In this document: in pieces, positions 60,362 to 64,000 of the stretch
Layout of the letters: each line of letters starts with the position of its first letter
Position numbering within the stretch: the stretch's first letter is position 1
DNA from: Anaerolineales bacterium
GTDB taxonomy: Bacteria > Chloroflexota > Anaerolineae > 4572-78 > J111
NCBI GenBank assembly: GCA_015075405.1
Contig: JABTUK010000001.1
Coordinates: 1,488,001 to 1,552,000 of the forward strand
Direction of reading: 5' to 3'
DNA: 64,000 nt
Notes under the pieces: generated by a model
Seen by the model: the letters and a program-made list of their open reading frames with translations, nothing else
The model's database searches: none
Told to the model about the DNA's origin: nothing
Translations under genes and position numbers: made by a program

Positions 60362-60820
60362 ATGGCCGAGCTTGAACTCAAAGAGGGGCAAACCTATCTT
60401 CTGGATGGCAATGTTTTGGTGGAAGCCTCTTTTAATGATACCACCGGGATGTGGCAACTCCACGAGTCAGAGGAACGCGCCAACTGGCTGGTTTCGCCCA
60501 ACGGCCGGCTGCTGGGTATGCAGTTTGATATTGCTCGTGATGTCTGGTTATTAGCCCGCGAACCGGATATTTGGACCACCTCGGATTTACAAACAGCGGG
60601 TGAAAAAGCGCCCAAACTCGGCCAGCTTATCCGCCAGGCCGAAACGACCGCCCAACAAAAGTATGGCGGCAGCCTCACCCTGATGCGAGTAGATACCGGC
60701 TGGAAGGCCATGTATGGCGCGCCTAATTTTGAAACCGAAGAAGGTCGCCGCGAATTTCAACGGCTCAAAACATACAAATCCCTGTATGAAGCCCTACGCG
60801 ATTTAACCGCCTCAGCATAA
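60362..60820 (+). CDS. Conserved-looking small soluble protein, unknown
   Basis: 152 residues with a strong GGAGGG ribosome-binding site. The N-terminal half is beta-rich (EGQTYLLDGNVLVEASFND, WLVSPNGRLLGMQFD), the C-terminal half helical (LGQLIRQAETTAQQ, REFQRLKTYKSLYEALRDL). There is no signal peptide, membrane helix or known motif. It follows the Trypco1-like gene in the same orientation with a repeat between them, so the two may belong together. I do not recognise the family. Confidence 0.7.
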   Translation: MAELELKEGQTYLLDGNVLVEASFNDTTGMWQLHESEERANWLVSPNGRLLGMQFDIARDVWLLAREPDIWTTSDLQTAGEKAPKLGQLIRQAETTAQQKYGGSLTLMRVDTGWKAMYGAPNFETEEGRREFQRLKTYKSLYEALRDLTASA

Positions 60821-60870
60821 CTGCTCAGCCATGTCATTTCGACCCGCGAAGCGGGGAGAAATCCCCGACA
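60820..60870. repeat. Half copy of dispersed repeat family A
   Basis: AACTGCTCAGCCATGTCATTTCGA and later GGGGAGAAATCCCCGACACC match the left arm of the repeat at 941-1068. The right arm is absent; a different palindrome follows. Confidence 0.6.
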
Positions 60871-60874
60871 CCTT

Positions 60875-60913
60875 TTTATCCAGTTCCCCAACTCAGTTGG
60901 GGAACTGGATAAA
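60875..60913. repeat. Perfect 19-bp-arm palindrome
   Basis: TTTATCCAGTTCCCCAACT, one C, then its exact complement AGTTGGGGAACTGGATAAA. There is no loop of normal size and no T-run, so it can form a cruciform but is not a standard terminator. Confidence 0.8.
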
Positions 60914-60974
60914 CAAGAAAAAGTAGGCAAGGCTACGACATTTGTTGTAGTTTATCCGTCATTTGATGTAAATC

Positions 60975-61001
60975 AAGACCGTCTCAACGACGGTCTTTTT
61001 T
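60975..61001 (+). terminator. Rho-independent terminator
   Basis: AAGACCGTC, a 5-base loop and GACGGTCTT form a perfect 9-bp stem followed by TTTT. It lies about 155 bases after the 60362 gene. Confidence 0.88.
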
Positions 61002-61062
61002 GTTAAAAAGAATAGGGCTTTGCGCCGATGTGAATTGAGCGGAAAATTGGTAAGATAAAGCT

Positions 61063-61169
61063 AGAGTCAGTAGATCCAATTTTCCGACGACGCGCAGCGG
61101 GCACGCCCACGTACCGAACACCGCCGCACGTGGGCGTGCTGGCTCCTCAAATTTGGATCCATTGAGAGT
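61063..61169. repeat. Dispersed hairpin element B, copy 3
   Basis: 107 bp, ends AGAGTCAGTAGATCCAATTTT and AAATTTGGATCCATTGAGAGT, inner hairpin GCACGCCCACGTA with CGCACGTGGGCGTGC. It is almost the same as copy 1 at 8064, 53 kb away. Confidence 0.8.
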
Positions 61170-61299
61170 GGAACAATTTATAATGGCTCGACGTTTAAAC
61201 AGCGGATGAAGGCAGCTAAATGACAGATTGGCGACGGTTTTCAATCCTTTAGGTGTGGGTTGGTAAATGCCTCCGCAACCATTTCTCCGGGCCGCTTCC

Positions 61300-61308
61300 T
61301 GATATAAT
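61300..61308 (+). promoter_or_regulatory. Extended -10 promoter candidate for the BNR-propeller gene
   Basis: TGA-TATAAT fits the extended -10 consensus; no good -35 box precedes it. The start codon at 61431 would lie about 115 bases after the expected start of transcription. The remaining gap between element B and the gene shows nothing else. Confidence 0.4.
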
Positions 61309-61430
61309 GGTTAAAACCAAACTTGCCAAAAATGAAGTTTTTTGAATTTCCATCGTATAAATTAGCGAAGAGAGAAACGTGACCTGCCTCATAAAGCAGG
61401 CTCGCGGTAATCGAGAAAGAGGTAAACAAA

Positions 61431-62651
61431 ATGAACAGGAAACGAGTTTTGAACTGGTTAATCAGAATAGGGTTGTTTGCCGTAATCTTGACCATAGGTA
61501 CGGCTGCGGCCCTGGTGGCGGGTGAAACTCAGGGTATGGCTATGGCCGACCTGTCCGATGCGCCGGTCCAGGTATTGACCAGTTCGGCTCAAGACCACGC
61601 GCTTTATGCTAGTGTTAACGGCGACTCCCCGGCGGCCGGTATCTATCGCAGTGACGACAATGGGTTTACCTGGCAGGCGGTCAGCGCCGGTCCTGGTGTG
61701 CCGTTGAACGCGCTGGCGGTGCATCCCACTCAAAACCAAGTGCTCTTTGCCGGTTCCGACGGTGGGCCGGTTGTCTCGACCAGCAACTTGTGGCGCAGTG
61801 ATGATGGCGGCCAAACCTGGCGCAGATTCTACCTGAGCTTACCGGCCAATCCCGATGGCCTTATTCCCGCCGTTACCACGTTGGCTACCGACCCGCATCA
61901 GCCGGAGGTGCTTTATGTGGGCACCGCCGGGCAGGGCGTTTACCGTTTTGATGTGGGCGCAGATGGGCAGGGGTATACTCTGGTGGGCGATGTCTCGCTC
62001 TACAATGCTCAGGTGAAAGGGCTGGTTATTGACCCGAACAGCCGGGTTTATGCCCTGACCAATGAGGGCCTGTTTGTCAATACCGGCGGCGACTGGGATA
62101 AACTGGAAGCGCTGCCCGAAGTAGCGGTCAGTCTGGCTGTGGCTCCCTCTGATGCCCAGATTCTCTATGCCGGTACGCCTTCCAGCGGAGTTTACCGTTC
62201 TACCGATGGCGGCCAAAGCTGGGAGTCGATGAGCGCGGGGCTGGATATGGCGCCCGGTGTGGCCCTCCGCGTGACCGCCCTGACCGTAGCTGACGAAAAC
62301 CCGGAGCAGGTGGCGGTAGCAACAGCTTATGGCCTGGGCAGCCAGTTGGCCGGAGGCAGTATTTATCAGAGCCTCGACGGCGGCGCAGCTTGGACCAAAC
62401 TGGGCGACACCCAAGAGGTAGTGGAGAAATTGAGCTTCAATGGCGGAGCTGTTTACGCGGCTACCGGCAAAGGCGTGACTCGTTATGGCCAGTCGTCCGT
62501 TGAAAATCAACCTGTTATCGCTGTGCCGGAGTTGCAGCCTTTGCTCAACCCCAATGGGCTGCAATTGGCTATCCTGCTCCTCACGGTGGTTATGGCAGGG
62601 CTGGCCCTGGTGGGGCGGGTCGAATGGCTGCGGCGTCACGTAAGTATCTGA
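61431..62651 (+). CDS. Exported BNR/sialidase-type beta-propeller, membrane-anchored
   Basis: 406 residues. A signal sequence covers 1-35. The rest is a run of BNR/Asp-box units (YRSDDNGFTWQAV, WRSDDGGQTWRRF, YRSTDGGQSWESM, YQSLDGGAAWTKL), which build a beta-propeller like the one in photosystem-assembly and sialidase-like proteins. A membrane helix at about 377-395 with an Arg-rich end (RVEWLRRH) anchors the C-terminus. The catalytic residues of sialidases are not visible, so a binding role is more likely. An AGAGG ribosome-binding site fits the start. Confidence 0.85.
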   Translation: MNRKRVLNWLIRIGLFAVILTIGTAAALVAGETQGMAMADLSDAPVQVLTSSAQDHALYASVNGDSPAAGIYRSDDNGFTWQAVSAGPGVPLNALAVHPTQNQVLFAGSDGGPVVSTSNLWRSDDGGQTWRRFYLSLPANPDGLIPAVTTLATDPHQPEVLYVGTAGQGVYRFDVGADGQGYTLVGDVSLYNAQVKGLVIDPNSRVYALTNEGLFVNTGGDWDKLEALPEVAVSLAVAPSDAQILYAGTPSSGVYRSTDGGQSWESMSAGLDMAPGVALRVTALTVADENPEQVAVATAYGLGSQLAGGSIYQSLDGGAAWTKLGDTQEVVEKLSFNGGAVYAATGKGVTRYGQSSVENQPVIAVPELQPLLNPNGLQLAILLLTVVMAGLALVGRVEWLRRHVSI

Positions 62652-62690
62652 GCGTTGGTTGAAATGAAGCAGGCTTAGGGGGATGAGAAA

Positions 62691-62954
62691 ATGAAGGGAT
62701 TGAAGCTATTAAAGTGGTTGAGTTTGGGGATTGCAATTTGGGCTATAACCTTAGCCTGGCCTGAAATCAATTTGATTTTAACTCTACCGGTTATGGCCGG
62801 CCTGGTTCTGGCCCTGACAACCATCATTTTGGCCTATGGACTGGGCTACTATCACAGCCGGATGGATCAAAGTAAAACGCCCTGTCGTGACCAGGGCAAA
62901 CCAAAACATTCGTCACGACCCTCCCGGCCGGTTCCTCCCCTCTCAATGGCTTGA
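62691..62954 (+). CDS. Small two-helix membrane protein, unknown
   Basis: 87 residues with a GGGGA ribosome-binding site. Two hydrophobic helices (about 9-22 and 28-53) are followed by a basic, Pro- and Ser-rich tail. It lies 39 bases after the propeller gene in the same orientation, so the two may be cotranscribed. No family is recognised. Confidence 0.6.
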   Translation: MKGLKLLKWLSLGIAIWAITLAWPEINLILTLPVMAGLVLALTTIILAYGLGYYHSRMDQSKTPCRDQGKPKHSSRPSRPVPPLSMA

Positions 62955-62990
62955 GGCTGATCGGAAAACATAATACGGATGGTGACTCCA

Positions 62991-63021
62991 ACCACCCCTC
63001 CCCTTTTTGGCGAGGGGTGGT
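62991..63021. repeat. Hairpin ACCACCCCTC / GAGGGGTGGT
   Basis: A perfect 10-bp stem with an 11-base loop lies between the small membrane-protein gene and the PA14 gene. No T-run follows, so a terminator is doubtful. Confidence 0.5.
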
Positions 63022-63092
63022 ATTGCAATTATCACGTTTATCTTCTAGAATCAGTTTGGGGAGAATAATCGAGGGGTTGAGAGAGAACTGCT

Positions 63093-64000
63093 ATGCAAAA
63101 ACTACGCGCGCTCAGTCAAGATTTATTCGGCCATCCCTCCATTCTGCTGTGGCTGTTAGCCCTGGCCGCTGTAGCCGTGATTGTAATGGCCGCGGCCCTT
63201 CTTCTTTTTGCCGAACTTGGTATCAACGCCGGTTTTGCCACCGCTACGCCGGCTCTGGCCGACTTTACCAACCCGACTCAAGCTCCGGTAGCAGCCCCAC
63301 CTATTCAACTGCTGCCCTCGGAAGGGGGGCCAGGGACACAAGTAACCGTATCCAGTCAAGGCTGGCAGCCAGGCGACACCCTGTTTGTCAGCCTGGAAAA
63401 TCCGGCCAACAGTCAAAAGCCGCAAACGGCAGTTGCCAGCACCCAGGTGACAGCGCAAGGCAGCTTTTCGGTTTCTTTCATTTATCCAATTGACGCCTAT
63501 TGGTCTGGCCTGCCGCAAGTTCTTATCGCGGTTCAATCGCCTGCCACCGGGCAAAAAGCCGAACAGGAATTTCGGGTTCTGGCCGCGGCTGTCGCCACAC
63601 CGCCCCCCCTCCCGGCGACCGCCACCCCCGAACCATCGCCCACACTCACCCTTCTGCCTGCGCCCCCTACCCTACTGCCCACAGGAGCGCCTCCCGCACC
63701 CGCGCCGACGGCTACGCCTATCCCCCCCACACCCGTGCCTGCGCCAACCGCCACTCCCGTCATCGAAATTAGAAATTGGCGCGGTGAATATTTCAGCAAT
63801 GCCGATTTTGCCGCCGGCCCGCTGGTTATCCGTGACGATGCAGCCGTTGACTTTAACTGGGGCAGTAGCGCGCCCCTGCCCGGCCTGCCCGCCGATAATT
63901 TTTCGGTTCGCTGGAGCCGTTTCCTGGTGTTTGATGAGGGCCTCTATCGCTTCCACATCTTGGTGGATGACGGCGCGCGCTTGTGGCTGGACGACCAACT
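63093..64000 (+). CDS. Membrane-anchored Thr-Pro-linker protein with PA14 domain, 3' end outside window
   Basis: The frame opens at ATG 63093 after GAGAGAG and runs off the window after 302 codons. A membrane helix lies at about 18-43, a beta-sandwich-like segment at 75-165 ('QVTVSSQGWQPGDTLFVSLEN'), a long Pro-Thr linker at 170-225, and then a PA14 domain (WRGEYFSNADFAAGPLV, then FSVRWSR, YRFHILVDDGARLWLDD). PA14 domains bind carbohydrates in many exported enzymes and adhesins. The C-terminal part, including any catalytic domain, is outside the window. Confidence 0.82.
   Translation, partial: MQKLRALSQDLFGHPSILLWLLALAAVAVIVMAAALLLFAELGINAGFATATPALADFTNPTQAPVAAPPIQLLPSEGGPGTQVTVSSQGWQPGDTLFVSLENPANSQKPQTAVASTQVTAQGSFSVSFIYPIDAYWSGLPQVLIAVQSPATGQKAEQEFRVLAAAVATPPPLPATATPEPSPTLTLLPAPPTLLPTGAPPAPAPTATPIPPTPVPAPTATPVIEIRNWRGEYFSNADFAAGPLVIRDDAAVDFNWGSSAPLPGLPADNFSVRWSRFLVFDEGLYRFHILVDDGARLWLDDQ

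Noticed and set aside
61241-61495. 84-codon minus-strand frame
   Set aside because: It crosses the promoter candidate and start of the propeller gene and shows no recognisable features.
62951-63493. 180-codon plus-strand frame
   Set aside because: It overlaps the PA14 gene in another frame and encodes a Ser-Arg-rich protein without motifs; the 63093 frame has a membrane helix, a linker and a PA14 domain.
1-64000. tRNA or rRNA genes
   Set aside because: I read both strands for T-loop sequences and conserved rRNA stretches and saw none; a covariance-model search would settle it.

Overview
The window looks like a chromosomal segment of a Chloroflexota bacterium, probably Anaerolineae-like. This is inferred from Thr-Pro-rich extracellular linkers, many GAF and PAS sensors, a Trm112-like protein beside secreted proteins, and abundant low-complexity hairpins between genes. 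No rRNA or tRNA gene was recognised, and nothing indicates a prophage or plasmid.

Positions 1-8300 hold mostly minus-strand genes: a partial gluzincin-type metalloprotease, a Trm112-like zinc protein, a membrane protein with four cyclic-nucleotide-binding domains and an Ig-like tail, a second protein with a related tail, a HAD phosphatase and a LysM protein. Positions 8300-12600 hold msrP and msrQ, separated by a complete insertion sequence with inverted repeats and a target duplication, then a K+ channel. Positions 12850-20000 hold alaS, an FtsA/PilM-like ATPase, a membrane protein of the 'baseplate J-like' annotation group, ruvX, an RsbW-like anti-sigma kinase and a zinc-ribbon FHA protein.

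Positions 20191-57682 are the remarkable part. A REC-GAF-histidine kinase and its NarL-type regulator come first, then a degenerate receiver. From 25091 there is a same-strand run of about 32 kb: eight very large PAS/GAF/dCACHE/HAMP sensors with no kinase, cyclase or other recognisable output domain, three NMT1/THI5-like lipoprotein binding proteins with no transporter genes, one dCACHE-HAMP-GAF histidine kinase, a threonine-synthase-like PLP enzyme fused to two receiver domains, and a DivK-like receiver. The sensors share almost the same GAF core and a conserved C-terminal module, while their input domains are shuffled. I infer a ligand-sensing array in which kinase-less receptors feed one or two kinases, with a metabolic enzyme as one phospho-controlled output.

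Positions 57683-64000 hold duplicated promoter-like units before a Pro-rich membrane protein, a Trypco1-like protein (trypsin-co-occurring domain 1), a small unknown protein, a BNR-type propeller and a partial PA14-domain membrane protein. Dispersed repeats recur through the window: three copies of a ~105-bp hairpin element (8064, 57165, 61063), a second inverted-repeat family (941, 60820), and a dozen low-complexity hairpins, one of which was the insertion target of the IS.
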